From Tetradesmus obliquus (Eukaryota > Chlorophyta > Chlorophyceae > Sphaeropleales > Scenedesmaceae): a stretch of 64,000 bases of DNA. The notes below the pieces were generated by a model that saw only the letters and a program-made list of their open reading frames with translations, had not been told where the DNA came from and ran no database searches. Shown piece after piece: positions 23,401 through 33,490 of this stretch. The stretch is taken from contig CP126203.1 of assembly GCA_030272155.1 (NCBI GenBank), positions 3,534,001 to 3,598,000 of the forward strand. The letters are read 5' to 3'. The position numbers and the translations under genes were made by a program. Position 1 is the first letter of the stretch. Each line of letters starts with the position of its first letter.

Positions 23401-24467
23401 GGCAATGAATGGGCTGAAGGGTGGCTGCTGTGCTTGCAGGAACTGGCTGACTGCTGCGGTGCAGGTAGCAGGCACTGTCGCTCCCCTGCAGCGGTCAAAC
23501 ATGGTCAAACGCAGTCAGAGTGAAGACAGGTAGTTGGATCTGGAGTGCAAGGGACACAGCAGTGGTGTGAGGCGAGGAATGTAAAGCTGTGTAGTGATGC
23601 CAGCTGGGAGGGCTGCCACTGCTGCGGTGGTGTTGACTGATTACAGCAGATGCTCTGTGCCTCTCGGTTGCACCATGCCCTTTGCTGCAGGCCGTGATTT
23701 GCTATGCTGTGCTGCTGCACATTAATAGTGTATTCATAAGACAATGTGTTGCGCACGCGCATTGCATGCAAGCAGGAGTATGCACGAACTCGAGTCACTG
23801 CGCTTGCCCACAGCACGCGCACTGCAGCACTTCTGCCATCTCACACTGTGCAGAAGTGTTTACTGCGTGCTAGGTTCAAGAAGCGCTGGCACAGCTGTAA
23901 GGCATCAGCTTAAAACCGCGCGATGTATGCTAGCTGCTGCATTGCCATTTCACCACAACCGCGCTGTTGTCGATGCTAGATGACCGTGCTGGGTTTAGGT
24001 CAGCTGGACAGCAGCCAAGCAACCAGTCATCAAAGGCATGCCACACGAACCAATCGCAATGCAGGGGACAGGGCTGCTGCTGACCTGTCCCCACGTTGCT
24101 GCTGGGAATCGTTGCTGCTGCTGCTGCTGCCATGACATCTGTGCTGCTGCTGGCAATGCTGCTGTCACACTGTGATAGCTTCACCTGTGCCTGCTGACAC
24201 CCATTTGACCGTCCGATGCCTGCTGATAATCCTGCAGCATCTCGCAACTCACGGTTTCGTGATGTCTTCCACATCCAGGTGCAGTGTGCTTGGCACAGGT
24301 ACCAGCAGCAGCTGCTCCCCTTCAGCAATGTCCTGCTCGGCATACACTCCTCTATCGCCAGAGGATCCAGTCTTGTTGAATAGATTGATTTTGGGATTGA
24401 CGTATCCACCACGATCCTTCAGCCAATTGACAAAGGCAGCCATGATTTCCGCGACTGCTGCCGACAC
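17731..24467 (-). CDS. SET-domain lysine methyltransferase with acidic/basic C-terminal extension
   Basis: Twelve exons (24253-24467, 23271-23485, 22744-22940, 22278-22443, 21367-21665, 20743-20868, 20316-20495, 19794-19970, 19501-19606, 18904-19181, 18353-18583, 17731-17910) sum to 2370 nt, 789 residues. The N-terminus FVNWLKDRGGYVNPKI with RGVYAEQDIAEGEQLLLVP, the IPAIDMLNHSSRPQL motif (~residues 218-233) and HTYGDLSDAQLLQTYGF place it in the split-SET group of Rubisco LSMT and SETD6. These transfer methyl from SAM to protein lysine. The substrate-binding half follows to about residue 525. The last ~265 residues are unlike the family: an Asp/Glu run, a His/Lys-rich HKHEHKHKHGDKKK stretch, casein-kinase-like ESDDSD patches, and a basic KRPKKGLGFKG end. 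That suggests a nuclear or nucleolar protein. The extension joins in phase but could be a separate gene. Confidence 0.8.
18060..18290 (-). repeat. Donor-type copies of the GPDEADLIESDDSDK exon end
   Basis: The end of SET exon 11 (MLGPDEADLIESDDSDK plus donor) recurs near 18210-18265 and 18060-18130, spacing about 140 bp. Both copies are diverged and lie in the last intron. Confidence 0.85.
21985..22277 (-). repeat. Donor-type copies of the SET NHS exon end
   Basis: The end of exon 4 (KRRFKDFFSMKAG plus donor) recurs near 22120-22150 and 21975-22010. The intervening intron is rich in TTTGACCA because that motif was copied along with the unit (22040-22250 and 21890-21960). Downstream, the end of exon 5 (LLDAASKVAAATHLWPAK) recurs at about 21175-21250. 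Confidence 0.85.
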
Positions 24468-24750
24468 ACTCGCAACAAAGCCACAGTACAGAGCGCGTTA
24501 CAATGTCTGTCAACTCAGCAATCTTCTTAGTATTGTCTGAACGTAGCAGAACGCATTGTCAACGTCGTATCTTCATCGAAACCTGAACGTGTGACATAAG
24601 GGTTGGGCTTGAAGCAGAAGTACGGGCCGAGGCTGCCCCTGGCAGTGATCAAGCGACTCTGTATGCTGCAATTGTTCTTAGTGCTTTAGCCCACGCGTGC
24701 CAAGGCGGGATCAGACTGGACTTGCAACGAAACAGTCGTTGACGCAAAAC
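24468..24750. promoter_or_regulatory. Divergent promoter region between SET and LysM genes
   Basis: The two start codons face away from each other with 283 bp between them, so both promoters and 5' UTRs must fit here. I see no clear TATA box or other named element. Confidence 0.5.
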
Positions 24751-27700
24751 ATGGCTCTGCAGCTTCACGCCCGCAGCTGTGTAGCTGTTAAAGTAAGGTT
24801 ACATGCTGCTTCTATCGGCTTTTGCGTCTGTTGTCGTGTTGGTACATAAGTAGGCAGGCGTTGGACTGCAGCAGCAGCTCCAAGGACACAGCTGTGCAGC
24901 AGTCGAGCAGGGCCCGCAAAACTCCTGCCGCTTGCGTCAGATGTTGACAGCAGCGTCGAGGCTCAGCATTTTGGCCCGAGGCAGGTCCATTCATGGAACT
25001 CACACCTAGCTTGGTTTTTGTGACTCGCAGCAGCAGACCCGTGCCAGGCGAGCAGCAGTGGTGACCAGCGCATACCAATTCGATGTCTCAGTGCGGCCAT
25101 ACACTCTGCGCAAGGGTGACACACTCAAGAGCATTGCACAAAAGCGAGGTAAGCAGCGCTGGTTCACTTTGCCATGCTGCAAGCATATTCTGCCTCACTA
25201 GCATCCCTCTGTAGCATGCTGCATGCCTGAGCAGCACTGCACAGCAATCGCCACAGCCACCATGCCAACATAGAGCACAGCAGCAACACAGTCACAGCAT
25301 CTACACTTCTGCTTGCTCTGCGTCCGTGCTCTGGCTTTGCACCTATGCACTTCCCGCGAGCCGCTGCTCCACCTTAGTTTATGCGACTTCCATGCGCCAC
25401 TGTTGATGTCTTACCATCGGCCCTGCCCGCCTCACCTCGTTGACCATTTCATAATCAAAGCTGACTGCTGCTGTGTCTGTGTGTTATTTTTGTTTGACCA
25501 GGCCTCACCGTTGACCAGGTCATCAACATCAACCCAGAGGTGAAGCCAGATGCAGTAGCAGCGGGCCAGACCATCCTGCTGCCTGCAGGAACGCTGTCAT
25601 CACGAGACAGGGAGATTTTGGAGGGCATCGGAGCAGTGTACCGCATCTACCCGGTGCGTGCAGTTGCTTGCTTGGCAGCAAAGCAGCAGTGCAGCCATGA
25701 AACACCTGTAGTGCCTACTACTAGTAGTGACTGTGATGAAACATTTTCTGGAAACCAGCAGCGTGCAGCTGTCAGTACGAGCACAGCTTATGCTTACAGT
25801 AGTTGGCTGTGGCTGGGATCTTGGAGGTCATCGGCGCTGTCTACCGCATCTACCCAGTGAGCTTTTCTGCGATCTTATTGCTGCAGCACTACAGCGCAGT
25901 GTTTGCAGTGCAGCGACCACGCACAGCTAGGTGTAGTGCCTAACGTGGGCCCGCATCATTGGAGTACCAGCAGCGTGCAGATGCAGTACATGTACGGCAG
26001 TGGTATATGTGTCTAGTGGTTGGCTGTGATTGGGATCCTGGAAGGCATCGGCGCTGTCTACCGCATCTACCCGGTGCGTGCAATAGTTCCGTTTGGCAGC
26101 AAAGCAGCAGTGTGGCCGTCAAAGACCTCTAGTGCCTGCTACTAGTAGTGACTGTGATGAAAAATTTATGATGCCAGCAGCGCGCAGCTGTCAGTACGAA
26201 CACAGCTTATGCTTATAGCGGTTGGCTGTAGCTGGGATCCTGGAGGTCATCGGCACAGTATACCGCATCAAATCCGGTGCGTGGTCTGCAGCAATGCACG
26301 GCCCCTGTATGGATGGATGCACTGCAGGAGGAGACAAGTGATGGACATACCATGCGGCAATTTACCCCACTATACACCGCCTCGGCGGTGCTTGGCTGCA
26401 GCTGCCAGTGCAAGCATACCGCCTGTTTGATAAGCTGCTGCTGCTTGCAACAGCCACCCACCCGCAAGCTGCAATGATGCAATGCAAGCAGCAGCTCTGC
26501 CGTCAATGACATCACCATTGGTTGGCAATCTTGCATTACGCCGCTGCTCCTGCTGCTGCCGCTACAGGTGCGCAAGGGCGAGTCTCTGGCTGACATCACC
26601 AGCAAGCGCAACATCAGCCGCGCTGAGATGGCGGCGCTGAACAGCGGAGTGAACCTGGACAAGATCAAAGGTGGGCAGCAAACAACACTGGACAGTTGAA
26701 TACACAGTCTAAATGTTTGCTGCACGCAAGTTGCATGCACTGCATGTAGTGTGGGCAGATGGCGGGGCTCAACGGCGGAGTGAACCTGGACAAACACAAA
26801 GGTGAGCAGGACCAGCAAAACTGGAACCTGCCGACTTCATTGATTGCTGTGTTTTACAGTCTGCAACGGTCTGCGGTGCAACTCTCTCAAGCCCCTGCAT
26901 CATCGTCTCTGCTGCCTCTTGCTGCAGAGGGCCAGCTGCTGCGGCTGCCCGCCAACAAGTTCACCGTGCATGTCTGCGACCGCTGCCACACTTCAACGCA
27001 GTTCATGTAGCCTAACTGCATGCTCCTTTGCTGCTGCTGCTGCTGCTGCTGCTGCAGAGGGCCAGCTGCTGCGGCTGCCCGCCAACAAGTTCACCGTGCG
27101 CGAGCGAGAGATGCTCATCGGCAGCGGCATCCTGCCGCCCGAGTTCTTCGCGGCAACCAAGAACCCCTTCGTCATCGGCGCAGGCGCACGTGAGTTTGTC
27201 ACGTTATTCGTCATTATTGTAACGGCTGTGTTGTATGGCAGCAGCATCCTGCCGCCCGAGTTCTTCGTAGCCACCAAGAACCCCTTCGTCGTCGGCGCAG
27301 GCGCACGTAAGTTTGGCACGTTATTTGTCATTTTTTGTAACAGCTGTGTTGTGTGGCAGTGGCATCCTGCCGCCCGAATTCTTCGCAGCCACCAAGAACC
27401 CCTTCTTCATCGGCGCAGGCGCACGTGAGTACCTTGTGATGTCGGCAGAAGTTTTTCTATGCGTCGCGGCAGCGCTGGTGTAGGTGCTGATGCGAGCATG
27501 GACAGTGGTAGTGTGCTGCACTGTTGCAACGCCGTGTGGCATGATGCATGCGTATGAATCAACAGCCAGCGAGCTGGTTAGGGCTCTGACTGTCAGCAGG
27601 GCTTCTGAAAGGTAGATGATGGGATTGCGCGCTGGCGAGGCTGGCTGTCAGTGGCCAGGCAGGGGGAGGGGCAGCTGTGTTGGCTTCTGCACAGCTGCTG

Positions 27701-28024
27701 TACAGCTGTGCCCCCTGCGCAGAACGTGCGTGCAAACATGTATACACAACAGCGGCACATCGCCATCTGAGCCGCTGTCCTGCGTTTGTGGCGCTGACGC
27801 TGCAGTGATGCTGATGTGTGGCTGTGTGCTGGCGTGCTCAACCAAGGGAATTTGCCATTGAGGCCAATCAAAGCGCAGCATCAACTGAAGCTGCTCTGCT
27901 GTTATTGTGTGTCCTTTGCCGCGCTGCCGCTGCAGTGATGCTGGTGTGCGGATTTGTGCTGGCGTGGCAGCGCTTCTATGACGAGGACAAGGCCATTGAG
28001 GAAGAGATGAAGGACCAGCTGTGA
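24751..28024 (+). CDS. Two-LysM membrane protein, probably plastid-targeted
   Basis: Six exons (24751-24792, 25031-25148, 25502-25653, 26568-26670, 27058-27189, 27936-28024) sum to 636 nt, 211 residues. The N-terminus MALQLHARSCVAVK plus QQTRARRAAVV is short, basic and Ala-rich, like a chloroplast transit peptide. LysM 1 begins YTLRKGDTLKSIAQKRGLTV and runs to TILLPAG. LysM 2 begins YRIYPVRKGESLADI and runs to LLRLPANK. A single hydrophobic helix, LMLVCGFVLAW, lies near the C-terminus, followed by an acidic DEDKAIEEEMKDQL tail. LysM modules bind GlcNAc-containing glycans such as peptidoglycan and chitin. A membrane-anchored plastid LysM protein might act on envelope or division structures, but that is inference. 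The start was chosen because only this first exon gives phase. Confidence 0.8.
25654..26276 (+). repeat. Donor-type copies of the LysM exon end GAVYRIYP
   Basis: Three truncated copies of the end of exon 3 lie downstream of the intact donor at 25653, ending near 25857, 26071 and 26276, about 205-215 bp apart. The second reads GILEGIGAVYRIYPVRA with an intact donor. The copies carry the ACTAGTAGTGACTGTGATGA intron segment along. Confidence 0.9.
26926..27424 (+). repeat. Copies around the LysM EGQLLRLPANK exon
   Basis: A truncated exon head (EGQLLRLPANKFTV) at 26926 precedes the full exon 27058-27189. Two exon ends (ILPPEFF to GAGA plus donor) follow at 27243-27306 and 27359-27424. The same exon therefore has acceptor copies upstream and donor copies downstream. 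Confidence 0.9.
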
Positions 28025-28039
28025 GCAGCAGCAGCAGCT

Positions 28040-28253
28040 GTACAAAGCACCAGCAGCAGCAGCAGCAGGCGGCAGCACTTCTATGATCAGGACAAGGCCA
28101 TCGAGGAGGAGATGAAGGACCAGCTGTGAGCAGCAGCAGCAGCAGCAGCACAGCTGGGGGCGGCAGCAGCAGCAACAGCAAGACAGCGCTGGCAGGTGGA
28201 GATAAAGATCAGGCCATTGAGGCGGAGACGAAGGACCAGCTGTGAGCAGCTTG

Positions 28254-28289
<36 letters not shown>

Positions 28290-28436
28290 CAAGGGCGTAC
28301 AGGCGGATATGAGGACCAGTAACCTGCGGCGGCAGCAGCAGCAATTGTGCGCAGCAGCAGCACAGCTGGCGGCTGCAGCAGCAGCAAGACAGAGCTTACT
28401 TGTATGCTCTTGCAGGCGGAGGTAAGTACCAGATTT

Positions 28437-28471
<35 letters not shown>

Positions 28472-28500
28472 CACAGCTATTGAGACGAAGATGAAGGAGG
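28040..28500 (+). repeat. Copies of the LysM terminal exon within the 3' UTR
   Basis: The end of the coding exon, including the stop (DKAIEEEMKDQL then TGA), recurs at about 28076-28127. More diverged copies lie at 28200-28245 and 28470-28505. CAG runs separate them. A truncated upstream copy of the exon head lies near 27800-27845. Confidence 0.85.
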
Positions 28501-30212
28501 AGATGGGAGCGGGACCTGCAGCAGCAGCAGCAGCAGCAGTATCAGACCTGCTGGTGAAGCAGCTGCTGTACACAGCATCCTGTGTACAGGATCGTGAATT
28601 TGCCAACAGCAGGTGTTTCGGAGCATGCGGTCCCGCGTTGTTTGAACAACGTGGATGCTCGTTGCTTCTTTGTGGCAGCTGGGCGCTTGGGCAGTCTAAT
28701 GTAGGCATGGCGGTAGGTCTGTGCAGCCGCGGTGCTTGCTGTCAGCAGCTGGGGAGTTGGTGAGGACCAAAGCGCAGCAAACATCCGCTCTGCCGGTTTC
28801 AGTTGTGTTGGGTTGGGAGTGAATTGTGAGTGGGCCCATGGGTGTTGCATGCTAGTGCTCCCTGTGAAGGAGGCATCCGCGTAAAGCAGACTGCTGTAGT
28901 TCAGTGCGTATCAGTTGCGCAGTTCGCCGCTGGTGTTGACGTGTGTTAGTCATACAGCACGGGGTGCGACAACTCTGCCCAAACCCAAGCTAAGCTGCCG
29001 AGTGGTGCGCTGTTGTGCAATCTGCATGCCAAGCAACAAGGCTTGTCTTTGCATGGTATCCTTTGTTTCCGCGCGCACATGCATACGCGGCAATGCCGAC
29101 ACAGCTGCATGAAGCACTGCCATTGATGGCACCGCTGTGCCACTCGCAAATAATTCCAGCCATCGGGTCAGTGCAAGGTCTGGCTGTTGGTCAGCTGCAG
29201 GATTGGATGCCTGGGTCAACAGTTTAAACATGATGCATCAGCATGTGAATCCCGTGTGAGGTTCGAAGCGGTGGTTGGCCAGCGAGTCTGCCATTGACTC
29301 GAGAATGGGGCTGCATCTGTGTTCCCGTTGTGTAACACTCACAGGCTCAAAGTGTTGCTTTTCAGCCTGGTAATCAGCAGTCTGCCTTGATTTCTCAACA
29401 ATTCAGGCACATGCCCCGTCCCTTCAAAGACACATCTAATGTGTTGCATTACAAGCTGTAATGGAGCACCTCTGACAATGAATTGGAGTTGTTTGCTTGG
29501 GTTGAGACTTACATTCTCTGCAGTGCTCTCATGTGTCACGGACATGACATCTACAGTGAAGATCAAGCCACACAAAGGTTGGATTAGGTGCCGCACGAAG
29601 AAAACGGGAAGGAAGACGCAGACGCGGAGGTGTCTAATTGAAAGGTTCCGGTGGTGATCAGTCCGGTGTTTCAGTGGCTGGCAGGTGACGGCTGACCAGA
29701 GGCTGGCTGGATATCTCAGCCGTTATAGCTCCACGAATGGACATGGTGCGTGTCTCGCAGGTCAGCTATGCACCATACGTGCTTGACACTGCTGCGCACT
29801 GCAGCAGCAGCAGCAGCATGCTGACCAGACTGTTAACTACTGACACACTTGGCACTTCCGGTTAAGAACGTTGGAAAAACTCATCTCTCTGTTGAATCCA
29901 ACGCCTTCGTTGTCGCTCAGCTACCGCACGGTTATCGGTTGTACAGGCCTGTTTCGAAATATCCAAGTCTGCAGTGTGGCCAGCAGCGCTCTGTGCATGC
30001 TATAATCATAACGTTGTGAGATCTGAAAACCGTAATCCATTGGTTTGTACGTGCCGTGTTACTTCAGATTCACAAGACCAACTACAGCAGCATGCAGTAG
30101 CAGCGTCACGAGGATCAGCAGAGCAGTAGCACCTCAGGAACGGCCAGGTGCAGATCTGATGCCCAGTTGCGTTTAAAATCTCCAGCAGTTGGCCGCAGCT
30201 GCTGCGCCAGCC
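28501..30212. other. LysM 3' UTR and intergenic; no gene supported
   Basis: TGTAA at 29331-29335 is the best poly(A) signal for the LysM gene. Between there and 30212 I see no recognisable coding sequence. The 85-residue minus-strand frame at 29339-29596 has no supporting features. Confidence 0.4.
29331..29335 (+). terminator. TGTAA poly(A) signal, LysM gene
   Basis: TGTAA occurs within CTGTGTTCCCGTTGTGTAAC, almost identical to the presumed kinase 3' end at 7879-7898. Confidence 0.55.
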
Positions 30213-30836
30213 ATGCCCAGTAACCAGAAGGTCAGGGGGGCCAACAAGGGCAGCGGCACAGCAGCGCAGGGCAGCAGCAGCAGGCCCACACCATGCATCA
30301 GATCCGTGAGTTGCACACTGCTGCAGATTGCGAACTGCCTACTGTTCAAATGCATGTTCAATGATGCTGTGTGGCGTTCAATGCCAGCTCCTCTATTGCA
30401 CACTGCCAGCTCACAGATACCCTGCTTGCTGCATTGCTCTTGGCAAGGATAAGGCGCACCCGCATATCTTTTACAGGTTCTTGGGTCTGCCTAGTAGCTA
30501 GATGAGGCCCGATTAAAATTGAATATACTTGCCTTAATCCAATCTGTGAGCTCCCTTGACGGCATTCATTCCGCTCACTACATGCATGCTCACGCTTGCA
30601 GGAGGCGCCCAGCAGTGCTGCAGCTGCAGCAGCAGCAACAGCCGATCACCAGCAGCAGCCCACCCCACGGCAGCGCATCACAGCAGTGACGCCTTTCTGG
30701 CAGCAGCTGCCTCAGCAGCGGCGGCTGGAGCTGCTGTCGGCAAGGCTGCCAGAGCTGCGGCAGCAGGTCGCAGCCAAGGTGGCAGCAGAGCTTGCCTTTT
30801 CCGGGTCATGTATAAAAACGAATTTCATGTGTGAAG
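30213..30836 (+). CDS. Small unrecognised gene, 3' part unresolved
   Basis: ATG 30213 opens MPSNQKVRGANKGSGTAAQG. The donor after 30305 joins in phase to an exon from 30602 reading PRQRITAVTPFWQQLPQQRR and LELLSARLPELRQQVAAKVA. The FW..LP...R.ELL pattern recalls conserved helices in some plant zinc-finger/DUF629-type proteins, but this is weak. The exon seems to end at a donor near 30836; I cannot find the continuation. The tail of this region (GATCGGAGGGTGCATAGGAG) recurs near 31036, so the 3' end may be another junction duplication. Confidence 0.4.
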
Positions 30837-31295
30837 GTACGGATCGGAGGGTGCATAGGAGGGCTTGCAGGCGGGTGCGGCTGCAGGCTGGCAGTAATTA
30901 GTAGAATCTTGCTACTGGCCGTGTTGATGAGGAGGCCACTGGCAGTACACGGTCGTGAAGGGAGAGTTTCATTTTACAACATGTAAGCAGGACTGAAGCT
31001 GGCTCTGGCGCTGAAGGTCGTGTGTATTGGTACAGATCAGAGGGTGCATAGGACGGCTTGCAGGTGGCAGCAGCTAGGCTTACTCACCAGGGTATGGCTT
31101 TACAGTGGCAGGTCAGGTCACCTGTGCCGCACGGTGACACACAAATGAAAAAGCGCCGGTTTTGCTTCGAAAATGGCTGGTTTGGCGTATGTGGCTGCCA
31201 CTACCCCAGGTCACCTGAACAGCTGTGTCATGCAATGACATAAGCATATGCTTACCCACTGGTAACATTTCAATTCAACCAGTGGTATCTCTCTC

Positions 31296-31424
31296 AGGCT
31301 GGCGCCAGCGACAGTGGTGCTAGAGGTCAATATGACCCCCGACGGTTGGTATCCTCGAGCTGAGGGTGAATGTCAGTGGTGCTTACCAAAACTTTCAGGC
31401 TGGCGCCAGCGACAGTGGTGCTAG
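31296..31424 (+). repeat. 29-bp direct repeat, 100 bp apart
   Basis: CAGGCTGGCGCCAGCGACAG plus TGGTGCTAG occurs at 31296-31324 and 31396-31424 without change, each after a pyrimidine-rich stretch. This looks like a recent junction-type duplication. Confidence 0.85.
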
Positions 31425-31728
31425 CCGATGAAAGTCACATAGGACGCATTCAACGTGTTGTGTGTACACATGTCAGATGTCTTATGTGGCACACATGATA
31501 GGTGTGGCGCGATCACTTGTTGCTGTGGCTGTGGTTGTTGGACTGGATCCACCTCCGGAGGTACAACGACACAGGAAGCGCAGTGCAGCAGCTGCAGTAG
31601 CTGTTCACACCAGTACCTGGATCAGCGCGTGCTGCATGATTATGCATACACACCTGCACACCACTGTACATGTGTGAACCTTCTCACTGGTAATGTCCCC
31701 CCTATGAGCCTCTCGTTGGCTCCTGACT

Positions 31729-31779
31729 GGGGTTCCCACTCCTCGTTGAGTGGAGCATTTAATGTAATGTAATGTAATG
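31729..31779 (+). mobile_element. Non-LTR-like 3' end with TAATG pentamer tail
   Basis: GGGGTTCCCACTCCTCGTTG, then AGTGGAGCAT, then (TAATG) repeats. The same 3' sequence and tail is at 63951-64000. A shared 3' end followed by a short pentamer repeat is typical of LINE/SINE 3' termini. The element body upstream is not recognised. Confidence 0.55.
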
Positions 31780-31966
31780 GCAGATGCTTGAAGCACTACG
31801 TGCCAAGGGTCATCATGATTTTGGCAGATAGTCCGGTCACTGGTTGTGGTGTTCAAACATGTTGCCGTGATGCGCAGAACAGCAGCAAACAGGGACAAAA
31901 TTGCTAGATGTGCTCCTGCTGCTGTACAGCCAGTTACATATAAAGGAAGTTGCCGAATTGCATTCA

Positions 31967-31971
31967 TTACA
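31967..31971 (-). terminator. Possible TGTAA poly(A) signal for the 32.7-33.5 kb gene
   Basis: TTACA on plus reads TGTAA on minus, inside the segment that resembles the SET gene 3' end. Confidence 0.35.
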
Positions 31972-32237
31972 AGCATAAGCATCATGCAACATAATGCGCA
32001 CTCACATGGCAAGAAGTGGTCCCCCGAAAGGCCACCGTGGCTGCTGAACTTCAGATTAGCATGTACAGCCGTGCCAACGCTGCCATTTGAAGTAGCACTA
32101 ACATGAGAACATGGCGTCAAACAATCAGCCACAATGCTACATGCAGAACGTTGCTCAGTGCTGTTTCCCTACAGCACCCCACGAGCCAACCAAATGCGCC
32201 TGCTACACAGACGCCACCGCCGCCACCACTGCTGAGT

Positions 32238-32321
32238 AGTTCTTGGTGACAGCTGATCAGTTCTTGGTGACAGCTGATCAGTTCTTGGTGACAGCTGATC
32301 AGTTCTTGGTGACAGCTGACG
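32238..32321 (+). repeat. 21-bp tandem repeat, about four copies
   Basis: AGTTCTTGGTGACAGCTGATC units repeat head to tail with no or almost no change from 32238 to about 32321. Each has a TGATCA palindrome at its junction. Confidence 0.9.
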
Positions 32322-32658
32322 TCAAGGCGAACCGGCAAAGGAGTCTAACATCAGCATGCAGCTGCTGCTCTGATGTCCGCTGCTCAGGTGGCTGGGCATA
32401 AAAAGCACTACACAAAGCCTGTAGAGCCTGCAGGCCAAAACTGTCCAGTGTCTATCTTACTGGAACCATCCACAAATAAGCTTCTGAAACCCACGCGCAA
32501 CCTCCTAATGTATGTATTGAGCAGCAATGTCACCAGTCGGCAGCTGCCGCTACCGAGTGCTCTGTTTCACTCTGTCCTCAGACGCTGCTGCAAGCAACAG
32601 CCAAGCACAGCTACACCCAGCCTCCTCCCAAATGAACGGGATCACTGCACCTGGATGA

Positions 32659-33490
32659 TCAAGCCCCGCTGCGCTTGCTGCTGCTAGTGGTCGGCCCCAG
32701 AGGTCCCATGTCTCCTGTTTTGATTTGCTGCAGCAGCGCCCGGGATGCAGCAATGTCTGCCCGCAGCTCATCTACTATAGCTTCCAGGTCCTTGTTGGCT
32801 GCTGCGCTGCTGCTTGATGTGCTACTGCTGCTACTGCTGCTGCTGCTGCTGCCGCTGCTGCTGCTGGCCAGGAGGCCTGGCTGTCTGCTGCTGCTTTGAA
32901 GCTCCCGCTCTGCTACTGCCTGCACCTCGTCCTGGAACTCCTTCATCCTGCGTGGCTGCTCGGCGATGGCTATACCCATCTGCAACATATAGAAGCAGCA
33001 GGTGATTGTGAAAAGATATGAGATCTGCATGCTGGTAGATGCATGTCAGCAGCTAAGTGTGGACAGAGGCTGTCAGCGAGCAGCTGGCAGTGACTGCGGT
33101 GCTTTGGCAAGGACGACATGACCTGCATGGGGCTCAGCATGGTGTTAACCAAACATGCTTTGATGGTCTAGATAATGTCATGCATCACTTGTGCGTGGGA
33201 CAACTGGTGCATGTAAACTACACCATGCGTCTTGCACAGGTACTACTACTGGCACTGTTGCTGCTGCCACTCCTTACCTGGCTCGCACAATCAAGCGCCA
33301 CCTCTGCAGCACGCCGGCTTGCCACTGTCACCATTGCCTTTGCGTACACTAATGGCTCCGGGAGAGGCAAATCAACGGCACTGGCAGCAGCATGCACTCG
33401 CAGTGACCTCCGAGCTGCAGGGCGCTGAGTGACTGATGGAAAACTGTGTGCCTGCTGCTTGTGCGATAAGCTAGTCTTGTTTGAAATCAT
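32659..33490 (-). CDS. Small, probably plastid-targeted coiled protein
   Basis: Two exons (33278-33490 and 32659-32979) join in phase to 177 residues. The N-terminus (MISNKTSLSHKQQAHSFPSV, then RPAARRSLRVHAAASAV) has the Ser/Arg/Ala composition and VHAAA-type end expected of a chloroplast transit peptide. The mature part is helical: ASRRAAEVALDCASQMGIAI, then RRMKEFQDEVQAVAERELQ. A poly-Ser linker follows, then a second helix (DLEAIVDELRADIAASRALL). I do not recognise the family with confidence. The pattern is like small cyanobacteria-derived plastid proteins of unknown function. Confidence 0.6.

Larger units (their letters stand above)
30837..32658. other. No supported gene; repeats and a retroelement-like tail
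   Basis: This stretch holds the 100-bp-spaced direct repeat at 31296/31396, the TGTAATG-tailed element at 31729-31779, the diverged 3'-UTR-like segment at 31945-32040, and the 21-bp array at 32238-32321. Right of about 31.9 kb it is probably 3' UTR of the minus-strand gene starting at 33490. Confidence 0.45.

Noticed and set aside
29339-29596. 85-residue minus-strand frame
   Set aside because: No recognisable domain; it lies just beyond the LysM poly(A) signal with no exon partners.
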